Assembly: GCF_002934065.1 (NCBI RefSeq)
Contig: NZ_CP018049.1
Location: 494,501-558,500, forward strand
DNA from: Pseudomonas orientalis
GTDB lineage: Bacteria; Pseudomonadota; Gammaproteobacteria; Pseudomonadales; Pseudomonadaceae
Length of the DNA stretch: 64,000 nt
Reading direction: 5' to 3'
Shown: positions 43,852-52,862 of the stretch, piece after piece
How the letters are laid out: each line of letters begins with the position of its first letter
Position numbering within the stretch: the first letter of the stretch is position 1
Notes under the pieces: model-generated
What the model was told of the DNA's origin: nothing
The model's database searches: none
What the model saw: the letters and a program-made list of their open reading frames with translations, nothing else
Made by a program: the position numbers and the translations under genes

Positions 43852-45000
43852 ATGAAGCCTCGTTTCAAGGTTTTGCAGCTACAGCCGGACTACAACGTCA
43901 AACTTCATGATTTTGCCGACCTCGGTGAGCAGATCGTCAAGTCGTTGCCGGTTGAACGGTTCGAGGTCACATCGGCCTTCCTCAGTGGGCGCCCCCAGCC
44001 GGGCCAGCCGCTGAGCGTGGCCGACCATTCCAAATATTTCGAATTTCCCGAGAAAGCCCTGAAGGGCATTCGTCTGCGGGCAATGTGGGAAATCTACAAG
44101 TATTGCCGTGAGCAGAAGTTCGACGTGGTTATCTGTAACCGCTTCAAGTCGGTGAACATGATGCTGGCGCTCAACCGCTGGTTGAAGATTCCCCTGTGCA
44201 TCGGCATCTCCCACGGCTTCGGCGAGTATGAGCGGGCCTATCGTCGGCGCCAGATGCGCCGCATGGTCACTCCGGCCTGGCGGTTTGTCGGGGTTTCGGC
44301 GGCGGTGAGGGATTATCTGGTGGGCTTGAACTGTGGCTTTACCCACGAGAACACCACCTTTGTTACCAACGCGATCGACATCCCCCAGGCCGAGGCCTTG
44401 CAGTTGCCGCGTGAGCAGGCGCGGCAGGCCCTTGGCTTGCCTCTGGAGGCACGGATGATTGGTGCCTTGGGGCGCCTGGTCCCGATCAAGGGGCACACGC
44501 ACCTGTTGCAGGCGTTTGCCCGGCTCAAGGACAAATATCCAGAGGCTCAGGTGGGCATCATCGGCTCCGGCCGTGCCGAAGCTGACCTGCGGGCGGACAT
44601 CGAGCGTCTTGGGCTCGTGGGGCGTGCGCATTTGCTGGGCTTTCGTGAGGACGGTCTGCAGTACGTACGTGCGTTCGATATCTGGACCATGCCGTCCCTG
44701 CTTGAAGGCTTGGGCCTGGCGTTGCTGGAAGGCATGAGTGGGCGCCTGCCGGTGATCGCCTCCAACGGGCCGGCCATGTTGCCGCTGGTTGAAGGGGCGG
44801 GCGGCTTGTCTCATGAGCCCGGCAATGTGGAGCAATTGACTGCGGCGCTCGACACTTACCTGGCCATGAGTGATGAACAATTACGTGCCAAGGGTGAGCA
44901 GGTCTTCCGTTATCTGGAGGCAAACCATGCCTTGGCTGAGTTCCAGGGCAAGTATCTGGATTTGATCGAAACCGGTTTGAAAGAAGCAGGTAGAGCATGA
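43852..45000 (+). CDS. ssg: LPS/cell-surface glycosyltransferase, GT4 (Ssg/PA5001-like)
   Basis: A 382-residue GT-B glycosyltransferase, probably adding a hexose to the outer core. The N-terminal acceptor domain includes VICNRFKSVNMMLALNRW. The C-terminal donor domain has MIGALGRLVPIKGHTHLLQA, GSGRAEADLR, and the EX7E-type region PSLLEGLGLALLEGMSGRLP. It is in the position of PA5001 (ssg), whose loss alters LPS, motility and phage sensitivity in pseudomonads. It overlaps the next gene by 4 bases. Confidence 0.82.
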   Translation: MKPRFKVLQLQPDYNVKLHDFADLGEQIVKSLPVERFEVTSAFLSGRPQPGQPLSVADHSKYFEFPEKALKGIRLRAMWEIYKYCREQKFDVVICNRFKSVNMMLALNRWLKIPLCIGISHGFGEYERAYRRRQMRRMVTPAWRFVGVSAAVRDYLVGLNCGFTHENTTFVTNAIDIPQAEALQLPREQARQALGLPLEARMIGALGRLVPIKGHTHLLQAFARLKDKYPEAQVGIIGSGRAEADLRADIERLGLVGRAHLLGFREDGLQYVRAFDIWTMPSLLEGLGLALLEGMSGRLPVIASNGPAMLPLVEGAGGLSHEPGNVEQLTAALDTYLAMSDEQLRAKGEQVFRYLEANHALAEFQGKYLDLIETGLKEAGRA

Positions 45001-45878
45001 CAGCGCAACAACCGTTGGTCTCGGTGATTATCGCGTCCTACAACCACGCTCGGTACATCGAGCAGAGCATCCTGAGTGTGATCGGCCAGACTTACCCGAA
45101 CATCGAATTGCTGGTGATCGACGACGGCTCCAAGGATGACAGCGTCGAGTGCATCCGGCGGCTGCAGGCCGAGCACGGGTTTGATTTCCAGGTGCAGCAG
45201 AATCAGGGTCTGACCGCCACACTGAACAACGCGCTTGCCCGCGCCAAAGGCAGCCTGATCGCGCCATTCGGCTCAGACGACATCATGCTGCCCGACCGTA
45301 TCGCGACCCAGGTGGCCTACATGGAGGGCAAGCCCAGGGTGGGGATCTGCGCCGGCAACATCGAGCTGATCGACGGTGACGGCAACCTGCATCCGGAGAA
45401 AAAACAACGCCGTGATGTGCCGTTTCGCAGTCTCGACTTCGACGACATGTTCATGGACCGCAAGCCGTTTCCACCCGCGCCAACCATGTTGATCCGCCGC
45501 GAAGCGCTGGAGGAAGTCGGTGGTTTCGATCCGCTGATTCCCCTGGAAGACCTGCTGATTCAATTGAAGATAACCGCGGCGGGCTACACCATCGATGCGC
45601 TTGACGTAGTCATGGCGCAGTACCGACAGCACGCCAGCAATACCTACAAAAACCATCGCTACATGATCCAGAACATCCTCAATACCTACGCCAAGTTCAG
45701 CGATCACCCGGCCTACGATGCGGTGCGCTACAACTTCCTGAACTCGATGTTCCTCAAGACCGCCGACCGTGACCGGCCATTGGCGCGGGAGATTCTCAAG
45801 CAGATCCCGCTGAAATTCTGGGGGCGCAAGACCATGCGTGGCTTGGTGCGGCTGTATCTGACGCCGCTGAGGAGCTGA
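44997..45878 (+). CDS. wapR: GT2 glycosyltransferase (WapR/PA5000-like)
   Basis: A 293-residue inverting glycosyltransferase of the GT-A fold. The N-terminal pattern is LVSVIIASYNHARYIEQSIL with ELLVIDDGSKDDS and the metal motif FGSDD (DXD equivalent). No membrane segment is seen. Position matches PAO1 wapR, the alpha-1,3-rhamnosyltransferase that adds the rhamnose to which O antigen is ligated; that assignment here is inference from order and family. It is the last gene of the operon and shares a bidirectional terminator with the convergent waaL gene. Confidence 0.78.
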   Translation: MTAQQPLVSVIIASYNHARYIEQSILSVIGQTYPNIELLVIDDGSKDDSVECIRRLQAEHGFDFQVQQNQGLTATLNNALARAKGSLIAPFGSDDIMLPDRIATQVAYMEGKPRVGICAGNIELIDGDGNLHPEKKQRRDVPFRSLDFDDMFMDRKPFPPAPTMLIRREALEEVGGFDPLIPLEDLLIQLKITAAGYTIDALDVVMAQYRQHASNTYKNHRYMIQNILNTYAKFSDHPAYDAVRYNFLNSMFLKTADRDRPLAREILKQIPLKFWGRKTMRGLVRLYLTPLRS

Positions 45879-45891
45879 AGACGAGGGATGT

Positions 45892-45931
45892 AAAAAAGGC
45901 GGTTATCACGGCAGTGATAGTCGCCTTTTTT
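45892..45931. terminator. Bidirectional rho-independent terminator between wapR and waaL
   Basis: Six A residues, then a stem GGCGGTTATCAC and GTGATAGTCGCC around a 4-base loop, then six T residues. It works in both orientations; it begins 14 bp after the wapR stop and lies 1 bp from the waaL stop. Confidence 0.92.
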
Positions 45932-45932
45932 A

Positions 45933-47789
45933 TCAGCTGGCCGGGCTGGCCAGGCTATGTACTTGTTCGCGGAGTTTCGCCGTGGCCGTCGGGCTGGCAA
46001 CCGTCGCATAGCCCTTAACCAACTGCTCGAAATGCGTTTCGAACAGCCAGTTGCGGTCCTGCGGATAGCGCTGCATGTGACGCAGGTTACGCTGGCGCAA
46101 GGCGTAGCGCAGGGGCGAGGGGTAGATGCGCAGGTCAGCGACGTCAATCAGGCCGAACTCGCCGTCGTCCATCAGCAGCACATTGCCCAGGTGCAGCGAG
46201 CGGAAGTACACACCGCGTTCGTGCAATTGCGCCATGAACCGGCCGAAACGCTCGACCAGCGATTCGCGCAGGCTGCTGTCCAGGCTTTGCATGGCCTGGC
46301 GCAGGGTCAGGCCGGGCAGCGGGGTGTAGGCCACGGCACCGCTGGCGTCGGGCAGGTGGTAGAGGCCAAGGATGTGCGGGGTGGGAATGCCCAGGCTGCG
46401 CAACTGTTCGCTGTTGCTGGCAAAACGCTCGGAATACGGGTTGAAGCTGCCGGAGGTGTACCAACGGCGCGGGCGGAACAGCTTGAGAAAGCTGCCGTCT
46501 TCCAGGCGCAGGACCTTTGGCCCCAGGCCATCGGCTTCAATCACCTGGGCATTGCTGCACAGCTGGTCAAACGCCGGGCGCTTGATCGACTGCACCGACA
46601 TGCGCAGCAGGCTGCGGTGGCGCTGGGCGATGCTCAGGCCGGTAATGATCGCCAACGGGATCCACAGCAGGAACCAATGCTCCTTGGGTCGCGACAGGAT
46701 GCCGCCGCCTTCGGTCAGGCCCGCACCGATGCCGTAGACCAGCAGGGACGAGGCCAGGATGAACAGCGGTTGTGCGCGTCGTTGCATGCCCTTGTACAGG
46801 GCATAGCCGAGCATGAAGACCCAGGGGATGAAGCCGATGATGCCGACGTAATAGAGCACGCCAAGGGCAAAGCTATGGGGTTCGCGTAGCTGGTAGCCGT
46901 CGGCCATTGTCAAGTACAACTCGGAGTCATAGCTATGGCCGATCCACGGGTGATCGGCAATCAGCTGCAATGACATACCCCAGAGTTCCAGGCGGAATGA
47001 GCTGCCACGCATAAAAATCGATTCGGGATAGAAAAATACCATCACGGCCGTGCCAACCACAGTGCCGGCGACAAGCAATACCGAACGGCGGTTCTGGCTG
47101 ATAACGGCTATCCACGCAACGGCGAGTATCAACGCCACTAACGGCGTGCGCGAGCCGGTTGCCAGCACCGCCATGGTCATGATCGCCAGAGCAGGCAAGC
47201 TGAAACACAGCACCTTCAGGCGTTGGGTTGTCATGCAAACGTACAGCCAGTACACCGTGAAAAAACCGAACAGATGGGAGCTGAGCAACGGATTGTCGAG
47301 GGCGCCGAGGCCGCCGATCATGCGCATGCCAGGTTCGTACGCCTTCGCGAAGGCCACCAGGTTGCCCAGGCACACCACCAGCGCAATCACTGCGGCACCG
47401 AAGAAGATTGGCTTGAACAACTCGTTGCGGTAGTGCAACAGCAGCCCACAGCCGCCAAACAGCATAAAGGTGTTCAGCGGGCGTTTGAACAGGTCGGTGT
47501 CGGCGCTGGGCTCGGGGCTCCAGAGCAGACTGGTCAGTGCCCACGCGGAGAAAGCCAGGAACGCCAGGGCGATCGGTTCGCGCAAGAGGTCCTTGAGTTC
47601 CCTGGGGCGCATGCACAACAGGAACAGGGTGGGCACGCTGAACAGGAGGTAGACGATCCGGTGCAGTACATTGCGGTTGCCGACGAAGAACAGTGCACTC
47701 AAGAGCAACAGCAAGCCAACAGGCAAAATCCACAGGACCAGGAAGTCAAAAACGCGATTCGAGCCATAGATAAGGCGCTTGGAGTGCAT
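45933..47789 (-). CDS. waaL: O-antigen ligase WaaL fused to a C-terminal kinase-like domain
   Basis: Membrane enzyme predicted to join O-antigen polysaccharide to the lipid A-core in the periplasm, with an added domain. Residues 1-400 hold about 12 hydrophobic segments and the ligase/polymerase loop FRLELWGMSLQLIADHPWIG (a periplasmic loop with Arg and His). Residues about 405-618 are a soluble kinase-like domain: GPKVLRLEDGSFLKLFRPRR (ATP-binding Lys), YFRSLHLGNVLL (HxxN-type loop) and GLIDVADLRIYPS (Asp of DFG). In PAO1 these are two genes (waaL PA4999 and PA4998); here they are one continuous frame. The loop reads RSLHLGN, lacking the usual catalytic Asp two residues after His, so catalysis is uncertain. 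Confidence 0.87.
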   Translation of the reverse strand: MHSKRLIYGSNRVFDFLVLWILPVGLLLLLSALFFVGNRNVLHRIVYLLFSVPTLFLLCMRPRELKDLLREPIALAFLAFSAWALTSLLWSPEPSADTDLFKRPLNTFMLFGGCGLLLHYRNELFKPIFFGAAVIALVVCLGNLVAFAKAYEPGMRMIGGLGALDNPLLSSHLFGFFTVYWLYVCMTTQRLKVLCFSLPALAIMTMAVLATGSRTPLVALILAVAWIAVISQNRRSVLLVAGTVVGTAVMVFFYPESIFMRGSSFRLELWGMSLQLIADHPWIGHSYDSELYLTMADGYQLREPHSFALGVLYYVGIIGFIPWVFMLGYALYKGMQRRAQPLFILASSLLVYGIGAGLTEGGGILSRPKEHWFLLWIPLAIITGLSIAQRHRSLLRMSVQSIKRPAFDQLCSNAQVIEADGLGPKVLRLEDGSFLKLFRPRRWYTSGSFNPYSERFASNSEQLRSLGIPTPHILGLYHLPDASGAVAYTPLPGLTLRQAMQSLDSSLRESLVERFGRFMAQLHERGVYFRSLHLGNVLLMDDGEFGLIDVADLRIYPSPLRYALRQRNLRHMQRYPQDRNWLFETHFEQLVKGYATVASPTATAKLREQVHSLASPAS

Positions 47790-47947
47790 ACGATAGAGCC
47801 ATTCCGGAAAGAGAAAGCCGACCCTCCCGAGGAGGTGGCCATGTAATGTCGCCCGCGTGATCCTGCCGGGTCGCGGCGTACGCCGGGTGCAAGTACAACA
47901 GAGAAGCTGTGCTAAAGTCAGCCTCCTTTTTCAAAACGCCGCGTGAT

Positions 47948-49753
47948 ATGACCGACTCCAGTCCGAGCGCAAGCCCTTCGAGCTTGAAAATATACTTCCG
48001 CCTGCTCAGTTACGTTAAGCCTTATATGGGCTTGTTCGCGCTGAGTATCCTTGGATTTCTGATTTTCGCGTCGACCCAACCGATGCTGGGTTACATCCTC
48101 AAATACTTTGTCGACGGCCTTTCCAATCCCGAAGCCGTGCTGTTTCCGACCGTGCCGTTCCTGCGCGACCTGCAGTTGCTGCAGGCGGTGCCGCTGCTGA
48201 TCATTCTGATCGCGGCCTGGCAGGGCCTGGGCTCATTCCTGGGCAACTACCTGTTGGCCAAGGTCTCCCTGGGCCTGGTCCACGATTTGCGTGTGCAGTT
48301 GTTCAACAACCTGCTGACGCTGCCTAACCGTTACTTTGACAATCACAATTCCGGGCACCTGATTTCCCGCATCACCTTCAACGTGACCATGGTCACGGGG
48401 GCGGCGACCGATGCGATCAAGGTGGTGATCCGCGAAGGCATGACGGTGATCTTCCTGTTTGCCTCGCTGCTGTTCATGAACTGGCGCCTGACGCTGGTTA
48501 TGATTGCCATCCTGCCGTTGATTGCCGTGATGGTCAGCACAGCCAGCAAGAAATTCCGCAAGCAGAGCAAGAAGATCCAGGTGGCCATGGGTGACGTAAC
48601 CCACGTCGCCTCGGAAACCATCCAGGGTTACCGCGTGGTGCGCAGCTTCGGTGGCGAGGTCTATGAAGAGAAGCGTTTCCTCAAGGCCAGCCAGAGCAAT
48701 ACCAACAAGCAACTGCGCATGACCCGCACCGGGGCGATCTACACCCCGGCGCTGCAACTGGTGATCTACTCCGCGATGGCGGTGCTGATGTTCCTGGTGC
48801 TGTATCTGCGCGGCGATGCGTCGGCCGGTGACATGGTGGCCTACATCACCCTGGCCGGTCTGTTGCCCAAGCCGATCCGCCAACTCTCGGAAGTCAGCTC
48901 GACCATTCAGAAAGGCGTGGCCGGTGCCGAAAGCATTTTCGAACAGCTGGACGAAGAGGTGGAGGTCGACCACGGCACCCTCGAGCGCGACAAGGTCAGC
49001 GGTCGCCTGGAAGTGCGCAACCTGAACTTCACCTACCCCGGCACCGAACGCCATGTGCTCAAGGACATCAGCTTCACCGCCGAACCCGGGCAGATGATCG
49101 CGCTGGTGGGGCGTTCGGGCAGTGGCAAGTCGACCCTGGCCAGCCTGATCCCGCGGTTCTATCACCATGAGAGCGGTGAAATCCTGCTGGATGGCATCGA
49201 GATCGAAGACTACAAGCTGCTCAACCTGCGCAAGCACATTGCCCAGGTCACCCAGCATGTGACCCTGTTCAGCGACACCGTGACCAACAACATCGCCTAT
49301 GGCGACCTGGCCGGCGCGCCTCGCGAAGACGTTGAAGCGGCGGCGGCGGATGCCAACGCCAAGGACTTTATCGACCAGTTGCCCAAGGGCTTCGATACCC
49401 AGGTCGGCGAGAACGGCGTTCTGTTGTCCGGTGGTCAGCGTCAGCGCCTGGCGATTGCCCGTGCGCTGCTCAAGAACGCACCGGTGTTGATTCTCGACGA
49501 GGCCACCTCGGCCCTCGATACCGAGTCCGAGCGGCATATCCAGGCCGCGCTGGACAAGGTCATGCAGGGCCGCACCACGCTGGTGATTGCACACCGCTTG
49601 TCCACCATCGAGAAGGCCGACCTGATCCTGGTGATGGACGACGGGCGCATCGTCGAGCGCGGCACCCATGGTGAACTGCTGGCGCAGAACGGCTACTACG
49701 CGCGCCTGCATGCCATGGGCCTGGATGCGCCGGTAGCGGCCGACATCACCTGA
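47948..49753 (+). CDS. msbA: Lipid A export ATP-binding/permease protein MsbA
   Basis: Homodimeric ABC flippase that moves lipid A-core from the inner to the outer leaflet of the inner membrane. The 601 residues have six transmembrane helices (about 25-310) and a nucleotide-binding domain with Walker A GRSGSGKST, Q-loop VTQHVTLFSD, signature LSGGQRQR, Walker B VLILDEATS and H-loop IAHRLS. I start at the ATG at 47948 (MTDSSPSASPSSLKIYFRLL), the usual Pseudomonas N-terminus; a GTG 13 codons upstream is less likely. It is divergent from waaL. Followed by a 725-bp gene-free repeat region. Confidence 0.95.
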   Translation: MTDSSPSASPSSLKIYFRLLSYVKPYMGLFALSILGFLIFASTQPMLGYILKYFVDGLSNPEAVLFPTVPFLRDLQLLQAVPLLIILIAAWQGLGSFLGNYLLAKVSLGLVHDLRVQLFNNLLTLPNRYFDNHNSGHLISRITFNVTMVTGAATDAIKVVIREGMTVIFLFASLLFMNWRLTLVMIAILPLIAVMVSTASKKFRKQSKKIQVAMGDVTHVASETIQGYRVVRSFGGEVYEEKRFLKASQSNTNKQLRMTRTGAIYTPALQLVIYSAMAVLMFLVLYLRGDASAGDMVAYITLAGLLPKPIRQLSEVSSTIQKGVAGAESIFEQLDEEVEVDHGTLERDKVSGRLEVRNLNFTYPGTERHVLKDISFTAEPGQMIALVGRSGSGKSTLASLIPRFYHHESGEILLDGIEIEDYKLLNLRKHIAQVTQHVTLFSDTVTNNIAYGDLAGAPREDVEAAAADANAKDFIDQLPKGFDTQVGENGVLLSGGQRQRLAIARALLKNAPVLILDEATSALDTESERHIQAALDKVMQGRTTLVIAHRLSTIEKADLILVMDDGRIVERGTHGELLAQNGYYARLHAMGLDAPVAADIT

Positions 49754-49775
49754 TCCAACAGGCGCCACGGCTCGA

Positions 49776-50108
49776 ATGTGGGAGGGGGCTTGCCCCCGAT
49801 GGCGGCCTCTGGGCCGACCAGGATGTTGGGGCGGACCGGGTACATATCCGTTTCTGCGGTAACGGCTGCTATTGGTTCCGCCCTGACGGCGGGTCACTTT
49901 GGAAAAGCCCCAAAGTAACCAAAGGGCTCTTGCCCCACCACTCGGCACCTCGCTTGGGCTCGGTTGCTCACTCCGGCTTGAATCCGTGGGCCGCCGCCAC
50001 GCGCCATCCATGGCGCGGGGCGGCTAACCCGGCGTCCTGCCGGGTTACCCACGGATTCAAGCCTGCGTTCGGCCAGCGTGGTTTAACGGGGCGCCTAAGA
50101 TCAAGATC
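49776..50108. repeat. Structured non-coding repeat module, copy 1
   Basis: Starts with a REP unit (49776-49801). Contains ACTTTGG/CCAAAGT (49896-49902 with 49910-49916) and a large perfect inverted repeat GGCTTGAATCCGTGGG (49975-49990) with CCCACGGATTCAAGCC (50048-50063). The latter encloses two further perfect hairpins: GCGCCAT-CC-ATGGCGC (50001-50016) and TAACCCGGC-GTCCT-GCCGGGTTA (50025-50047). This would fold into a multi-branched structure. Similar text recurs in P. fluorescens genomes as far as I recall, but I cannot name the family. Confidence 0.7.
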
Positions 50109-50160
50109 AAAAGCACGGCAGCCTTAGAGCCGACCGGTATTTTGTGTCGACCCCGGTCCA

Positions 50161-50325
50161 AATGTGGGAGGGGGCTTGCCCCCGATGGCGGCCTCTGGGC
50201 CGCCGCAATGGGTCATCCCCGGCCCGGTGCGGCTAACCCGGCGTTCTGCGGGTTACCCTCGAATTCAAGCTTGCGCTCGGCCGCGTGGTTTCAAGGGGCG
50301 CCTAAGATCAAGAGCGACTCGCTGC
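50161..50325. repeat. Structured non-coding repeat module, copy 2 (shortened)
   Basis: Shares with copy 1 the REP unit plus GGCGGCCTCTGGGCCG start, the GCGGCTAACCCGGCGT stretch, the GATTCAAGC / GAATTCAAGC region, CGTGGTTT and the GGGGCGCCTAAGATCAAGA end. The left arm of the large inverted repeat and about 170 bp of interior are missing, so the large hairpin cannot form. Confidence 0.65.
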
Positions 50326-50373
50326 GCCTCGTGGTTAGCGTTGGGCGTTACAGCGTTGTGAAGCTACTGTGGC

Positions 50374-50401
50374 GATCGGGGACTTGCCCCCTCCCACATT
50401 T
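50374..50401 (-). repeat. Degenerate single REP unit
   Basis: GATCGGGGACTTGCCCCCTC and on: a reverse-orientation REP with an altered loop. It closes the msbA-hldE repeat interval, facing the forward units at 49776 and 50161. Confidence 0.75.
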
Positions 50402-50478
50402 GCCCTGCGGTGGGCGCAAGCCATCGCAAACCCTGTGCTAATATCGCGCCCCTGTTCATTTTGTATGTGGGTTGCTCC

Positions 50479-51903
50479 ATGAAGTTGTCCATGCCGCGAT
50501 TCAATCAAGCCCCTGTCTTGGTGGTCGGCGATGTCATGCTCGACCGTTACTGGCATGGTGGTACCTCACGGATTTCCCCTGAGGCGCCGGTACCGGTGGT
50601 CAAGGTCGAGCAAATCGAAGACCGTCCAGGTGGCGCTGCCAACGTTGCCCTCAATATTGCCGCGCTCGGCGCCCCGGCTTCCCTGGTGGGTGTGACCGGT
50701 GACGACGAAGCGGCCGACAGCCTGGCCAACAGCCTGCGCGGTGCCGGCGTGCGCGCGTTGTTCCAGCGCATCGCCCATCAGCCGACCATCGTCAAGCTGC
50801 GGGTCATGAGCCGTCACCAGCAATTGCTGCGTATCGATTTCGAAGAACCCTTTGCCACCGACGCCCTGGCCCTGGGTGACCAGGTCAATGCGTTGCTCGA
50901 AGGCATCAAGGTGCTGGTGTTGTCCGACTACGGCAAAGGCGCCCTGAAGAATCACCAGGTGCTGATCCAGGCCGCCAAGGCCCGCAACATTCCGGTGCTG
51001 GCCGATCCCAAGGGCAAGGACTTCTCGATTTATCGAGGCGCCAGCCTGATCACGCCCAACCTCAGCGAGTTCGAAGCGGTCGTCGGTGGTTGCGCCGATG
51101 AGCATGAACTGGTGAGCAAGGGCGCGGCGCTGATGGCCGACCTTGAACTCGGCGCCCTGCTGGTGACCCGTGGCGAACATGGCATGACGCTGCTGCGTCC
51201 CGGCCATCCGGCGATGCACCTGCCGGCGCGTGCGCGGGAAGTGTTCGACGTCACCGGCGCCGGTGATACGGTGATTTCCACCCTGGCCGCGTCCATCGCC
51301 GCCGGCGAGGAACTGCCCCATGCCGTGGCCCTGGCCAATCTGGCGGCGGGCATTGTGGTGGGTAAACTGGGCACCGCGGCCATCAGCGCCCCCGAGTTGC
51401 GTCGCGCCATCCAGCGTTCCGAAGGTTCGGAGCGCGGTGTGCTGGGGCTCGAGCAATTGCTGTTGGCGATTGACGACGCACGCGCCCACAACGAAAGCAT
51501 CGTGTTCACCAACGGCTGTTTCGACATCCTGCACGCCGGTCACGTGACCTACCTTGAGCAGGCGAGCGCCCAGGGCGATCGCCTGATCGTCGCGGTCAAC
51601 GATGATGCCTCCGTCAGCCGCTTGAAAGGCCCGGGCCGACCGATCAACAGCGTCGACCGGCGCATGGCGGTCCTGGCTGGATTGGGTGCGGTGGACTGGG
51701 TGATCAGCTTCTCTGAAGGCACCCCGGAAAACCTGTTGGCCCAGGTCAAGCCTGATGTGCTGGTCAAGGGCGGTGACTATTCCGTCGACCAGGTGGTCGG
51801 TGCGGACATCGTCAGCGCCTACGGCGGCACCGTCAAAGTGCTGGGGTTGGTAGAAAACAGTTCGACCACGGCCATCGTCGAGAAAATACGTAACAATGAA
51901 TAA
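50479..51903 (+). CDS. hldE: Bifunctional heptose-7-phosphate kinase / heptose-1-phosphate adenylyltransferase
   Basis: Makes ADP-D-glycero-D-manno-heptose for LPS, used by WaaC and WaaF of this window after epimerisation. The 474 residues have an N-terminal PfkB/ribokinase domain (about 1-320; VVGDVMLDRYWHG, RPGGAANVALN, and the catalytic TGAGDTVIS) and a C-terminal nucleotidyltransferase domain (about 344-474; TNGCFDILHAGHVTYL). I start at the ATG at 50479 (MKLSMPRFNQAPVLVVGD), matching HldE proteins; the frame is open 23 codons further upstream. It overlaps the epimerase gene by 8 bases. Confidence 0.96.
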   Translation: MKLSMPRFNQAPVLVVGDVMLDRYWHGGTSRISPEAPVPVVKVEQIEDRPGGAANVALNIAALGAPASLVGVTGDDEAADSLANSLRGAGVRALFQRIAHQPTIVKLRVMSRHQQLLRIDFEEPFATDALALGDQVNALLEGIKVLVLSDYGKGALKNHQVLIQAAKARNIPVLADPKGKDFSIYRGASLITPNLSEFEAVVGGCADEHELVSKGAALMADLELGALLVTRGEHGMTLLRPGHPAMHLPARAREVFDVTGAGDTVISTLAASIAAGEELPHAVALANLAAGIVVGKLGTAAISAPELRRAIQRSEGSERGVLGLEQLLLAIDDARAHNESIVFTNGCFDILHAGHVTYLEQASAQGDRLIVAVNDDASVSRLKGPGRPINSVDRRMAVLAGLGAVDWVISFSEGTPENLLAQVKPDVLVKGGDYSVDQVVGADIVSAYGGTVKVLGLVENSSTTAIVEKIRNNE

Positions 51904-52831
51904 CGCTGATAAATGGGTATTGATCACCGGAGGCGCGGGCTTCATCGGTTCGCATTTGGTTGACGCGTTGCTCGCCAAGGGCTATTCGGTGCGGGTGCTG
52001 GATAACCTGTCTACCGGCAAGCGCAGCAACCTGCCCCTGGATAACTCGCGCGTGCAACTGGTGGAAGGTGATGTGGCCGACGCCGAGCTTTTGGCTCAAG
52101 TGGTCGTTGGCGCGTCGGCGGTGGTTCACCTGGCGGCCGTGGCGTCGGTCCAGGCATCCGTGGACGATCCGGTCAGCACGCACCAGAGCAATTTCATCGG
52201 CACCTTGAATATCTGCGAAGCCATGCGCAAGGCCGGCGTGAAGCGTGTGGTGTACGCGTCCAGCGCAGCGGTCTACGGCAACAACGGCGAGGGTGCCTCC
52301 ATCGACGAAGAGACGACCAAGGCGCCGCTGACACCCTATGCCTCGGACAAATTGGCCAGTGAGCACTACTTCGACTTCTACCGTCGTGAGCATGGCCTGG
52401 AGCCGGTCATTTTCCGCTTCTTCAATATCTTCGGTCCGCGCCAGGACCCGTCATCGCCGTATTCCGGTGTGATCAGCATTTTCAGCGAGCGTGTGCAGCA
52501 GGGCTTGCCCATTGCCGTGTTTGGCGATGGCGAACAAACCCGTGATTTCATGTATGTGGAGGACCTGGTGGATGTGCTGGTGCAGGCCATCGAGTTGCCG
52601 ACCATTCCCGCAGGGGCAATCAACGTCGGTTGGAACCACGCCACCACGCTCAAGCAGGTGCTGCAGGCACTGGAGCAAGTGGTGGGCACGTTGCCGGTCA
52701 TTACCTACGGACCGGCGCGCCTGGGGGATATCCGCCATTCACGGGCCGACAATCGGCGCCTGCTGGCAAGCTTCACCCTGCCTGAACCTACCCCGTTGAA
52801 GGTCGGCTTGGAGCGCTTGCTCAAAGGCTGA
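51896..52831 (+). CDS. NAD-dependent sugar epimerase/dehydratase (UDP-glucose 4-epimerase type)
   Basis: A 311-residue extended short-chain dehydrogenase. It has the Rossmann motif ITGGAGFIGSHL, the serine-rich SSAAVYG strand and the catalytic YASDK (YxxxK), followed by the substrate block FRFFNIFGPRQDP and a C-terminal SRADNRR. It probably interconverts a UDP-sugar for the LPS or O antigen; GalE, WbpP-like or related activity cannot be separated by eye. It overlaps the hldE end by 8 bases, so the two form an operon. PAO1 has no epimerase directly after hldE as I recall. Confidence 0.82.
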   Translation: MNNADKWVLITGGAGFIGSHLVDALLAKGYSVRVLDNLSTGKRSNLPLDNSRVQLVEGDVADAELLAQVVVGASAVVHLAAVASVQASVDDPVSTHQSNFIGTLNICEAMRKAGVKRVVYASSAAVYGNNGEGASIDEETTKAPLTPYASDKLASEHYFDFYRREHGLEPVIFRFFNIFGPRQDPSSPYSGVISIFSERVQQGLPIAVFGDGEQTRDFMYVEDLVDVLVQAIELPTIPAGAINVGWNHATTLKQVLQALEQVVGTLPVITYGPARLGDIRHSRADNRRLLASFTLPEPTPLKVGLERLLKG

Positions 52832-52862
52832 GCCGCAGGCCGATAGCGATATCGGGTGTGCG

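Larger units (their letters stand above)
49754..50478. other. Gene-free msbA-hldE interval with repeated structured element
   Basis: A 725-bp stretch without a credible gene, built from repeats. It holds three single REP units (49776, 50161, 50374) and two related copies of a longer module. Both copies begin with the REP unit followed by GGCGGCCTCTGGGCCG and end with GGCGCCTAAGATCAAGA. Copy 1 (49776-50108) is full length; copy 2 (50161-50325) lacks about 170 bp of the interior. Within copy 1 are several perfect inverted repeats. I see no transposase, tRNA or coding potential. The last 100 bp include the hldE upstream region. Confidence 0.75.
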
